Shown: positions 21,801-31,629 of the stretch, piece after piece
Layout of the letters: every line of letters begins with the position of its first letter
Position numbering within the stretch: position 1 is the stretch's first letter
Source of the DNA: Astrocystis sublimbata
Lineage: Eukaryota; Ascomycota; Sordariomycetes; Xylariales; Xylariaceae
Direction: 5' to 3'
Assembly (NCBI GenBank): GCA_022453515.1
Contig: JAJNNY010000004.1
Coordinates: forward strand, 310,001-374,000
Length of the DNA stretch: 64,000 nt
Notes under the pieces: generated by a model
Seen by the model: only the letters and a program-made list of their open reading frames with translations
Databases searched by the model: none
Told to the model about the DNA's origin: nothing
Position numbers and translations under genes: made by a program

Positions 21801-22465
21801 TCTCGGACGCAGGCATCGTTCCTGACATCATCATGAACCCCCACGGTTTCCCATCGCGCATGACGGTCGGAAAGCTACTGGAATGCCTCACTGGAAAGGC
21901 ATCCGTCGTGAAGGGACGGAAAGACTATGGTTACGGAGACGCCTTCCGCTCGCACCCTCTCGAGGAGATGAGTGCGGAGCTCGTTGATGCTGGCTTCTCT
22001 TGGGAAGGCAAGGATTACTTCACATCGGGAATCACGGGCGAGCCTCTGCAAGCCTATATCTTCAATGGGCCCATCTACTACCAACGGCTGAAGCACATGG
22101 TGCAAGACAAGATGCATTCGCGCTCACGCGGACCGCGCGCCATCCTTACGCGCCAGCCCACCGAAGGAAGATCGCGAGACGGTGGTTTGCGTCTGGGAGA
22201 AATGGAGCGCGACTGTCTGGTAGCCTACGGAGCCTCGCAGCTCCTCCTCGAGCGTCTCATGACCAGTTCGGACGCCACCGTTCTTGATGTCTGTCAGCGG
22301 TGCGGCCTCTTCGGGTCGAAGGGATACTGTAACACGTGCAAGTCCAGCCAGCAGGTTGCGAAGATGACGATGCCGTATGCGGCAAAGCTGCTGGTTCAGG
22401 AATTAATCAGTATGAACGTTGGGGTACGACTGCAATTGGAAGACGAGTTCCCTCATCCGAGGTAG
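18880..22465 (+). CDS. RPC2: DNA-directed RNA polymerase III second-largest subunit
   Basis: Exons 18880-19006, 19073-19085 (only 13 nt) and 19147-22465 encode 1152 residues, close to yeast Ret1 (1149). The product is the beta-like subunit of Pol III, which makes tRNA, 5S and U6 RNA. Signatures: GTEKVILIQEQLSKNR typical of RPC2; the fork and lobe region; [20 protein letters not shown]; the hybrid-binding block with GYDIEDALVLNKAS and GDKFSSRHGQKGVVG; NPHGFPSRMTVGKLLE; and a C-terminal zinc-binding CQRCGLF...CNTC motif. The N-terminus MPFIDDGFEALTEPF and the spliced junction KVKGLIKQHIDSYNYF match the family. Introns are 66 and 61 nt. The first ATG in context CCACGATG at 18880 is the start; an ATG-less model beginning inside exon 3 would lose the conserved N-terminus. 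The gene is convergent with the RAD57-like gene. Confidence 0.96.
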
Positions 22466-22889
22466 TGTGCCGCCGATGTGCGTAAAAGTTTTCTTGTTCT
22501 TGAGTCTTCGGCATTGGGAGGCGTTCTGAGCATCAAGGAGGCGCGCGTTGAGTGTATCTAATAATCTTTTATTTTCCGACATACAATTTTGGTCTCACAA
22601 GAGAGCTCGCCGTAAAAACGGTGGAATATAACATCTCAACAACTAGTGTTATTTGATAGTGAACTGGTGACCCACGCCTGTATAATACTTATTTTTCAGA
22701 ATTTCTTGGATGTATTCTACTGGCACAGATAGATATCTGACACTTGGATCAACATTGGCAAAAGTAGCTGTGTGTATTCAGTTTTCAGTTATACGATTAT
22801 GTTCTCTTCCAACGTGATACGATCACAATGATATCAAACATGCTACCAATGTGAAGCACTCTTTCTTTGTCTAGAAATGTCGCGTGACT
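22466..22889. other. Convergent 3' region between RPC2 and RAD57-like genes
   Basis: 424 bp holding both 3' UTRs. It is AT-rich with several T-rich tracts; no other feature is seen. Confidence 0.5.
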
Positions 22890-24491
22890 TCACCCACTAC
22901 CTACACCTCCTTTCTTATTCTTCGCCCTCTCCACACCCCTCAATCCTCCCGCAATGATCTCAAACTCAACAGCGCCTTCGAGTCCGGCGCCAGTCCCGGG
23001 AACATGCGGCGCGAACACGACCTTCATCCACCTACGCCACGATTTGATATATGGACCCGGAGCGCTCGCATATTCATCGTTGTCTTGTGTCGTCGTATCA
23101 GTAGTAGTAGTATCCCCACTACCCTCCATGACGACTTTCCGCCCATAGGCAGGACGGCGGAACAGCGCGATGCGCGCCGCGATCTGCGTCGACCACACGA
23201 GACCCAAGCTCGGCGTCTTCAACGTCTCGTGAAAGTGCTGGTGCGGGTCGTCGCCCCAGCCGGTGAACCAGCGCTGCTGGTGGTCGAGGGACAGCGCGGC
23301 CGGGGCGGCGGGCACGAAGTCCTCGGACGGCGGCTCTGGCATGCTGGAGCGCACGGCGATGTGCGCCGTGCTGCTCGACGGCTCCACGTCTTCGGGGATC
23401 GTCTGGTTCGAAGTGCTTTTGTTGCTGCCGAGGTTTACGTTGCGGCTGCGAGACGCCAGGGGACTCTCCTGCGACATGGCGCCGAGCCCTTGGCGTCGCG
23501 GGTTCTGAGGACCTGAGGTCGTGGCCGCGGGTCGCACATCGCTGCTGCTGCTGCCGGTGTTCTTAACAGCGGGCGAATACGGCTGCGATGTCGACGAGTA
23601 GGCGAATGGGTTTGTGCCTGAGAACCGATCGGCCACCTGGTTTGCCACGACGACGGCGAGGTCGTGCTTTCGCGCGAGCTCCCGCAGGAGGTGGCCGAGG
23701 CGCACGAGATCGGCGCCGCGCTCGGCCATCTTAGAGCCGCCACCGCCGCCGCCGCCGCTGCCACGCTCGAACTCGGCCCGGTAGTTGGCGGCTACCGAGT
23801 CCAGAACGATCAGGCCGACGTCCCGCCGCACCACCTCAACAGGCACCTGGTACGTGAGGATGTGGTCCTGCGACTCGAGGTCCGGGGTCACGGTGCTGAT
23901 GACGCGGTCAAGGCTCGGCCTGTCCGTCTTCCTCTCGAGATGGCGGAAGAAGGGGTGCTGGGCTAGGATCTGCGACAGGCGCTTGGTGGTGAGCCCGGCT
24001 TCTGTCGAGATGTACAGCGCCGACCGTCCGAGCCCGTGCGGGGGCGGCAGTTGCACGGACAGGAGCAGGGTGAGCAGAAACTGCGTCTTCCCGGCGCCGC
24101 TCTCGCCTGTGATCTCGGTGATGTAGCCCGTGGGGATCCCACCTCCGAGTGCTGCGTCTAGAGAGGCATCCAAGGTGCTGATGCTGCGCCACGGACGGGC
24201 CAAGAGCTCGGTGCCAGTCTGCCTCAAGGACGCTTCCCTATTGCCATTGCCATTGCCATTGCCATTGCCATGGTCAGGATCGGTCACGCCAAGATCGGCG
24301 TGCAAGGCGGCGAGGACAGCATTGCACAGGCGCTTGACGTCCAGCAGCGGCAGCTGGGTGCGCTTCCCGATGTCGGGTACTTCGAGAGTGAGCAGGTCGG
24401 TGACGCTGAGCTGGCTTCTCTCAATGGCGGGCAGCAGACGCGCATACTGGGCGACGGGGAAGTCCGGCAGGACCTGGGCCAGGTCGGTCAT
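22890..24491 (-). CDS. RAD57: RAD57-like RecA-family recombination mediator
   Basis: A single exon of 533 residues. Residues 75-85 are a GN repeat encoded by a run of near-identical hexamers. The RecA core follows: Walker A GESGAGKTQ at 129-137, the segment ALYISTEAGLTTKRL near 158-172, and Walker B LIVLDS at 227-232 followed by VAANYRAEFE, the Rad57/XRCC3 type. ANQVAD precedes a low-complexity insertion of about 130 residues before SLGLVWSTQIAARIALFRR. In yeast, Rad55-Rad57 stabilises Rad51 filaments in homologous recombination. The protein is longer than yeast Rad57 (460) mainly through the insertion. The ATG at 24491 is the first in frame. GC content is visibly higher than in the flanks. 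XRCC3-type paralogy is the main alternative. Confidence 0.88.
   Translation of the reverse strand: MTDLAQVLPDFPVAQYARLLPAIERSQLSVTDLLTLEVPDIGKRTQLPLLDVKRLCNAVLAALHADLGVTDPDHGNGNGNGNGNREASLRQTGTELLARPWRSISTLDASLDAALGGGIPTGYITEITGESGAGKTQFLLTLLLSVQLPPPHGLGRSALYISTEAGLTTKRLSQILAQHPFFRHLERKTDRPSLDRVISTVTPDLESQDHILTYQVPVEVVRRDVGLIVLDSVAANYRAEFERGSGGGGGGGSKMAERGADLVRLGHLLRELARKHDLAVVVANQVADRFSGTNPFAYSSTSQPYSPAVKNTGSSSSDVRPAATTSGPQNPRRQGLGAMSQESPLASRSRNVNLGSNKSTSNQTIPEDVEPSSSTAHIAVRSSMPEPPSEDFVPAAPAALSLDHQQRWFTGWGDDPHQHFHETLKTPSLGLVWSTQIAARIALFRRPAYGRKVVMEGSGDTTTTDTTTQDNDEYASAPGPYIKSWRRWMKVVFAPHVPGTGAGLEGAVEFEIIAGGLRGVERAKNKKGGVGSG
24238..24272 (-). repeat. Hexanucleotide coding repeat in RAD57-like gene
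   Basis: Five to six copies of GGCAAT (read as TTGCCA units on the plus strand) encode the alternating Gly-Asn tract near residues 75-85. Slippage here would add or remove Gly-Asn pairs without breaking the frame. Confidence 0.75.
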
Positions 24492-26239
24492 GAGTGCAGC
24501 TGCATTTGCGGCGGGTTCGCCGTGCCGAGCCCGGGAGTGCCGCGGGAGGGACGGGCAACAAAGGCTCGGGTCGGTGGAGCTAGGTATTTATTTATATGCA
24601 GCTGATGCAGCTGAGACGGATTGTTGTGCACTTTATTTTTTGACTTTATTTTTTGTATGCTGTAGTTTGCAGGTGGTCTGTGGTTTGGAACTTTGCGACA
24701 GGCTCATCAGCCTCATTCATGCGCCCGAGACCTTACAGTGAGGTACTGAGTACCGCTGCCTCATCACAGCAGTGACGGGAGTGAGAGGGAGCAACCCGGC
24801 ACCCCGGCACCCCGGATGCCAGGTCAGTGTTCAATGTGCATGCAGGTGGTTGTTGAGGTCGCGAGACTGCCGCCTGCTGGCGTCTGGTGCGCTCTAATTT
24901 GTCAGCTGCGGCCAATAACCTGGTCATTTCCAGAGGACCTTTAGGCGTCGAGGGGTGTTGAAGGGTCTCGCCCATCTGCTTCCTACTACCTGCACCAATC
25001 ATTAACACCACCTAAGTCAGCGGATACCACTACACAACCCAAACCTAACTCGCCTCTCTCTTCTTCACTCGTGACCGATCGACAAAACTAAAGATACACT
25101 TCTGTCGAGTCTGTCTGCTGTTTGCTGTCGGATTAGGTTGGCATCACTGTTCATTCGTCCACATCGGCCTCATTCTAGATTCGTTCACCGATGCACAGCA
25201 TGTTGCAGGCACGGCCTAGACAGAACTGGCACCTGTGCCCGTTCTAACGCTAGAGTTAGTCAAAATACGCGAGACTGCGGCCGGCAAAAGCTCGAGTTGG
25301 TCCGTCTTATTTTCACAAGCCACTCTACTCCCTTCCTGGTCTAGTGTTGCTGCTCTAAGTCACCTTGGCCGTCGAGGTCCTACATGCAATGTAGCACTGC
25401 TGCCCTCTTTGATGCTTGGACTGAAATGAGCTGTCACTCCTTACCACCACACGTAGGTGAGGAGGTAAGGGTCTCCTCAGCCGCTTCATGACAGTGCATA
25501 AGCAACCACTAACACCAAAAATACTAGCCTTCCAATCTTGTACGCTCAACCGTGGTCAGCCGGTCTTGATGTTTTACTATGTGAATAAAAGTTGATCCGT
25601 CAGCTTGAAGCTTGGGTGTTGCACAGGAGCAGTGAGATGGGGACCTCGGCCATCTTGTCTGTACTCATCCTGATGGTCCATGGGGACTTTCCGCCACTAT
25701 TTCCCGCCCACACGGTCTCGTCGTTGCTCTATTCTCGAAAGATGCTTGGCGTGCCATTTAGCTGTTCAGCTCCTGCACGCTTCGCACTAGACCTTGTCGC
25801 CATTGGCTACCTCCGGCCCATGATGCTTGACCTCAATCTCGTCCCCAGTTGCTCGGCTCGTAAACGGGATAGCTCAAGGCTGTGGAGGGCTGGAAGCTAG
25901 AGGCCATTGACCCTGCGCTGAGCTGCCATCCCGCTAATCGCCGGCTAGGCATGAGAGAAAATACGCCTAGTCATCTGCGGATTTGACGAGAGCTCCCCAA
26001 TGGAGGCAAGCTCTGGCTGCAGCCCGCGCCCAAGGCGTCTCTCGCTCTTATACTTACACGGCCCTCGTCGTTCGTCTTCAGGGCCAGACTTCCTGGCCCC
26101 CTCTTCCTCTTTTCGTGGCGACGCGTTCTTGGTTTGTGAGAGACATTGTCCTTCCATCTCATCACGAGTGGATCTGTTCACTCCCTTCGGGCGACCTGAA
26201 ACCACATCTTTGAGAGTCATTCACAGAGATTAGAGCATC
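24492..26239. other. Divergent 1.7-kb intergenic region
   Basis: Shared upstream DNA of the RAD57-like (-) and membrane protein (+) genes. Short open frames on both strands have no family resemblance. A direct repeat of GGCACCCC occurs near 24795-24815. No tRNA or mobile element was recognised. Confidence 0.5.
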
Positions 26240-27765
26240 ATGTCGAAGTTTTTAACCGCCGCGACTTTTGTCTCTGTTGCCAGGGCTCTGGCTTTCGATG
26301 GAAGGCCAGCCCGAGTAACAGATGTTGTCGTTCCCGACGCTACATTCCAACTGCCGGGGATCACACAAGCTCCTATCCTAAAGCAAATTCGCAGAAGAGA
26401 CGGCGATGAGCAGACTGTCCTCATCGCTCCAGACAACACTTGCGGTTATGTTTCGGGGCGACCCGGTAAGGTCATGAAGTCTTGTAGTTAACCAAACCGT
26501 ACTGATACGTCTTTCAAGGTGCTGCCGTTACCTGCAATGGCGCTTACACGTGCGCTTTCCTGATCCAGTCAGATCTCGGTCGTGCGGGTTGCTACTCGGG
26601 CGATGATTTCGGTATTCGCGCGACCTGCTTCGACTACAACGAAGTCATGTCCTCGAGCTCTTGCGATGTTGGCTGTCTCCAAGATACCTATACTCTGAAG
26701 TGGTAGGTCGAAATAAGTCATGTCGCGTTGATGAACATCTGCTTACGCACCCACAGCACTGAAAGCACTGCTTCGTTTTGTAACACCGAAACATTCTTCA
26801 GCGGCGTCATAGATTACTACTGCAATTCGTATAATATCTCAACGCCGCAGCAGCTGTATACGACGTATAGTGGGCAGTCCAATGCCAAATCATGGCAGTC
26901 TGTCACCGTAACCCCGACCGACTCTTCAACGAATGACGGGGGCTTCGGTGACAATACAGGCTTCGGCAGCGCCACAGATGTCGAATCCTTGTCCGTTTCC
27001 GTGAGTCCAACTGGGACGTCTACGGCCACCGGTGGCGCTGGCAACGACGGCGATAACGGCTTTGATGGCGGCAGTGGCAACAACGGCGGCAACGGCAACG
27101 GCAACAACAACGGTGGCTTTGGTAACAATGGCGGCAACGGAAATGGCAACGGCAATGACACTCCTGTCCAGAAGAAGTCATCTACTCCCATCGGACCCAT
27201 CGTTGGTGGTGTCGTGGGTGGCGTCGGTGCCCTTGCCCTTCTCGGCGTTGCGATCTTCTTCATCATCCGCCACAACAAGAAGAAGAAGGCCGGCTCCCCC
27301 GAACAGCCGATGCAGCAGACAGCGGCCGCGACTGGTGGTATGGGTGGCCCTCCACCACAAGGCGGTGTTCCTGGATACCCTCCTCAGGGACCCCCTCAGG
27401 GACCTCCTCAAGGATACGATAACGCGCCCTACGGCCAACCTCAGTACCAGCAACAGACCCCGCCGCCTCAAGCCTACTACAACCAGCCCGAGCAGAAGCC
27501 CGGTGGTTTCGTCGGCATCACCCCGGCTGGCGTGCCAGACCGCCATGACTCGACGAGCCCTGTCTCACAGATGACCGATCCTAGATATAGCACGCAGCCG
27601 CCTCACAGCCCGACCGCGACGCTCAACTCGAACTGGGGACCCCAACAGGGCCAACCGGGATCTCCGCCCCCGCACCCAACAACGGTACACGAGGCGGGTG
27701 GCAATGCCGTTGGTGAGCGGGACTACAATTCGAATCACCACGGCCAATTCCATGAAATGGGTTGA
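26240..27765 (+). CDS. Secreted-type single-pass membrane protein with Cys-rich ectodomain
   Basis: Exons 26240-26465, 26519-26702 and 26757-27765 encode 472 residues. The N-terminus (MSKFLTAATFVSVARALA) is a likely signal peptide. Residues about 65-160 hold many cysteines (CGYVSGRPG, TCNGAYTCAFL, SSSSCDVGCLQ, SFCNTETFF), suggesting a disulfide-bonded extracellular domain. A Ser/Thr-rich and then Gly/Asn-repeat linker leads to a transmembrane helix (GPIVGGVVGGVGALALLGVA, then IFFIIRH) and a basic stop-transfer KKKK. The cytoplasmic tail is rich in PQG and QPQYQQQ repeats. This layout resembles fungal cell-wall sensor or Mid2-like architecture, but I recognise no catalytic or named domain. Introns are 53 and 54 nt. 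It could also be one of the many uncharacterised fungal glycine-rich type I membrane proteins. Confidence 0.85.
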
Positions 27766-28881
27766 TAACACTAAGGAAAGGGAGCAAAAGTTCACACACA
27801 CAGAAACAATATGAACAAAAATATCAAGCGGGGGTCTAGAACCACATTAGTCGGGCATCAGAGGAGAGATATCGAGGCATCGAGACGTGAAGATAGTTAC
27901 AATGACTTGGTTATCTGATGCATATTGGGTCAGGACGCATCTAGTCGGGAGTTCAGGGCAGCATTGGCTAGTTCTTAGTTTATAAATCTCGCGGCATCTT
28001 CGGAGGGGGCAATTAATCTGACGAATATTCAGCAGCTTCCTTGACGCTAATTGATAATTCCTCTATATTTCGAATCCTACTTGCTTGCTTCTCATGAAGT
28101 CCGTGAATTCCTTATTTCTTACGTACCTTACTTTCATTGCTAGTTGTTTTTGGCTTGCTCACTCTACCCTACCTCGCCTACCCTAATTACCCTAACTACA
28201 TAGGGTCGCGGCTTATACCGTCGTAGTTCAGGTGTGTTAGAGCACGCTTACTTACATAGTGAATTAGTTCCCCGTTAGTGGTTTCAGATGATATGAACCT
28301 TTGCCGAGTAGAAGGGCCGACTTCATCTGTTTAGATATAGATAGAGGATGTGAGGGATCCTCTACTCGGAATGGTCTCGCTGGATCGGCCGTACTTTGAG
28401 TATAGTGTGATCAGCCAACTACACTTTCTGCTGTACGAAAATATCACTGACAACTTAGGTGAAGGATGCATCCAATTGCTAACCATAAGCCATAGGCCGA
28501 GCTGCTGCCTGTGCCTGAATGTAATCACAATCCAATGAGAGATGGCTCACGAAGTTCATCGCACCCGGAGTTGCACATAGATGAGCCTAGTCGTCAGAAC
28601 ATGATTTCAGAACGCTACGAGAAAACCGTTCAGCAAGAGCCGGCCAATTTCCAGCATTACAGAACCGTCAATGCGTAGTATCCGACTCACATAAAATAAG
28701 TAAGCAAGCACAACAATTCTCTCAGAGAGTTTACACATTTTCACTATCTCGTGGTATCGTGAAATTCCGTTGATATCAATCCAAATGTTTCACGAAGAAC
28801 CCGTGAGTAACATACATGCAATACCCAAAATAGAAACAAGAGACAAAAGCAGTATATAAATAAATGTCAACCCATATCATT
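27766..28881. other. Convergent 1.1-kb intergenic region
   Basis: 3' ends of the membrane protein and carnitine acetyltransferase genes. It is AT-rich, with CTACCCTA-type repeats near 28163-28200 and only small open frames. No supported gene. Confidence 0.5.
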
Positions 28882-31629
28882 TCAGTACTCTGCAAGTCGT
28901 AATTTCTTGCCTATTTCCCTCCTTCTTGCGTTAGCGGCAGCGCGTTCCGAAGGCTTCGCTTCGTTGGCATCAAAGGCGTCGCCACGGGCCTTCAAGGCTT
29001 GAAGAAGCATGCCTGCGTCGAAAAAGCCATCTAGGGAGCATGTTAGCAGATGGAAACAAAAAAAAGCTGGCAAAAAACTCAAACTCACATCCACCTAATT
29101 CATCGTCACTCATAAGCATACTCTCTTCGGCCGGAGAGCGCGTCCCGGTAGACGACCCGTTCGTCAGCCGCAAACGCATCGCATTGTTGTCTAGGCCAGT
29201 GATCATACGCCCGCGTGCCTTGAGTCGGTTACTAGGCCGTGTCTTCGTTTGGTCGATTTCACGGGCCCGTGTCTGCTTGACGGTGGCAGCCTTGCGTCCC
29301 GTAATACGCAGTACGCGGCGGATCTCAAGCAGATAGCCCTCGAATGCGTCAACAAAGCGCTTCGTCTGCCGATGTTTGCTCGACACACATATGTTGATGC
29401 CTTCGTCTTTGATAATGTAGCCGATACCAAAGCCATCGCCAGATGTAGGGCCGAAACCAAACTGCCGCAGCGATGGGTTTCCACAGTTTGATGTTGAAAG
29501 AATCGTGTTGTTTAGTCTGTCCCAGCCGGCGTCGGCAAAGATTGCTGGTACTGGATTGAGTTCCCGTGACCGCGGGTTTGATGTCGTGCTGTTGTTACGC
29601 TCGCGTGGCTGCATATCAATGTCCATTGAGTTTACAGAGTCTTTGCCGGGACTTCCAACAATGGAATCACGGAAGGAGCCGTTGTCCATGGGGCTGGAGT
29701 ATCCAGCACTGCTTGGCGATCGACTGGTTTGACCATCGACGTACCTTTGCCACAGACAAAATAGCGCGTACAAGTGGCGGTCGCAGCCTTCACCTTTGGC
29801 ACATAATCTTGTGCTGTTGACGTGTTGCTCGCATGCTTTTCTAAGAGCTTCGACCTTTGCTTCAGCTGGATTATCAGCCCAAAATGTCTGAACGAAATTA
29901 ATAGAATCCTCGGTGACGGAACGAATCGCCTCAGTACGACCATGGAGATATCCTTTCGTCATGGCCGGCTCGTACGTGCATTCCACTCTACCGTAGAGTC
30001 CGTAGTAGGCAGCCTGGAACGCCATCTGGACGAACGCGTCAGGTGAGAAACCCATTGAGGTTATGAAGTTCTTGCCGTATGCGCTGAAGTCTAGACACTC
30101 AAACTCGTTCTGGCTAATGAGGTCGGCCAGCCTTGTCTCTGCGAAACGCACAGCGACGGTGAGCTCTGGTATCATATCCCACTCCAGCTTACGAGGGGTT
30201 GTGTTGACATCCCCAAAGCTTTCTGGGTCTCGTTTCGAAGGGTCGGGGCTCGTTGTTTTCCAAAGACTCGGGGCTAGCCCATTGATCGTCCTCGCAAATC
30301 GAAGAATTGTGTCTGTGTAAAGATCGCTGGCAAATCGGAGTACTGTGTGGCCGTCGACACCAGTATGCTCGAAGTTGATACCTGCGCTTCCGTTCTTGCA
30401 AACAATGATCTGGAGCTTATCGTACCATCGATTCACACACGTTCCAATCTGGACCCCTTTGACCACCTCATTTGTGCCGCAAAGCATGTTCTGACATAAT
30501 TCGGCTGCGGTTGTTGGCTCGGTATAATCGAGGCATAGCACGAACAAGGCCGAGTCGACAATGCCAAGACAGTCGGCATTATTAGAGCGCTCCTCTCTGG
30601 TTAAAACATCTCTTAGTCCGGACCACGTCTTCCGGTTCTCTGTGCTGAGAATACCCAATGCACCCTTAGCAGCTTCTTGTATCGGCGTTTGAACTGCGTC
30701 GTCGATAATTGTCTGCAAGTTGATGGCGACATCCCTTTCGCTCATGATCAAGTCGGAGTTGTCATCAAGAACATCAAACCAGTAGAACTGCCCATGGCAA
30801 AGGACAACGATGTGCTTTGAATCTGGGTCCTGCTCGATTTGACAACCTTGGTTCGTCGGTACACGTGCTGTTCCGAAGAGTCGCGAGTATTGATACATAC
30901 AAAGGGGCTTGCCCTTCACGTTGTCCGGTGGCAGTTCCTCTCGGCGTACGGCCCGTACAAAGCCTAATGCCGATACAACGAGAGACGCCGCACGCGTTAC
31001 TTGGTTGTTTCTGGCAGGCGTTGGGTCATCCTCCAGGAGGAAAAAGGGGTTGAGATTGAGAACAACTGGATTGTCGAAATTAAGATACGAGTCGTACCCT
31101 AGAAGGAAGATCAGTAAACCTGCCAGACTTCAGAAACGAGGACTCACTTACAAAATTGTTCTATGAAGCTACTCTTTCCGAGGGCGTAATTTTGCAGTTT
31201 TTCCTGTAGGTCTGGGCCATCTGTCTTCAAGAAGTCGTCGACTGCTATCCTCGTATCTATATGCTCCCGTGACCCCTGTAGAGGCTTCAACGCAGCGAGA
31301 TATCGCCGACAAGAGCTCTCCAGGTCAGGAATGGGTAGCTTGGGCAGATCATCTTGAGCAGCGAAGGTGATGCCACCATCTCTGTGCTCTTCTGGAATGA
31401 TCGATGTTATAGGCATCTTGGGCGAAGCGATAGGCTCTGATTTGTGCCCGTTGGTATTTCCGTTGGTATTTCCGTTGGTGTTTCCGTTGGTGTTTCCGTT
31501 GACGGCACTATTCGTGTCACTATTGGTAACTCCGTTGACAGACTTAGACAACAACGAGGCAGATGGAGTTGCTGCAAGAGTCTCACCGAGAGACTTTGGC
31601 ATAGCAAAAATGCGAACTTGTGTAGGCAT
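28882..31629 (-). CDS. Carnitine O-acetyltransferase, cytosolic FacC/Yat type
   Basis: Exons 31629-31152, 31098-29089 and 29030-28882 encode 878 residues. It transfers acetyl groups between CoA and carnitine, needed in fungi for acetyl-unit shuttling on acetate or fatty acids. Family signs: an N-terminal LPKLPIPDLESSCRRYLAAL segment; the junction EQFWYDSYLNFDNP, then PFFLLEDDPTP and NNQVTRAASL; the catalytic-His block NFEHTGVDGHTVLRF (His near 404); and GFGPTSGDGFGIGYII near the end. The last junction reads DDELGGYGFFDAG. An NGNT repeat lies near residues 40-60, and a Ser-rich insertion precedes the last third. There is no C-terminal AKL-type peroxisomal signal (it ends RLAEY) and no clear mitochondrial presequence, so a cytosolic FacC/YAT2-like form is inferred. 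The start is the first ATG at 31629. Confidence 0.92.
31449..31496 (-). repeat. 12-bp coding repeat in the carnitine acetyltransferase gene
   Basis: Four tandem copies of a 12-base unit (two slightly different versions) encode the NGNTNGNT tract near the N-terminus. The repeat is in frame and probably length-variable. Confidence 0.8.

Noticed and set aside
22884..24741. Several long plus-strand frames opposite the RAD57-like gene
   Set aside because: They are mirror frames produced by the high GC and codon bias of the real minus-strand gene; no domain is visible.
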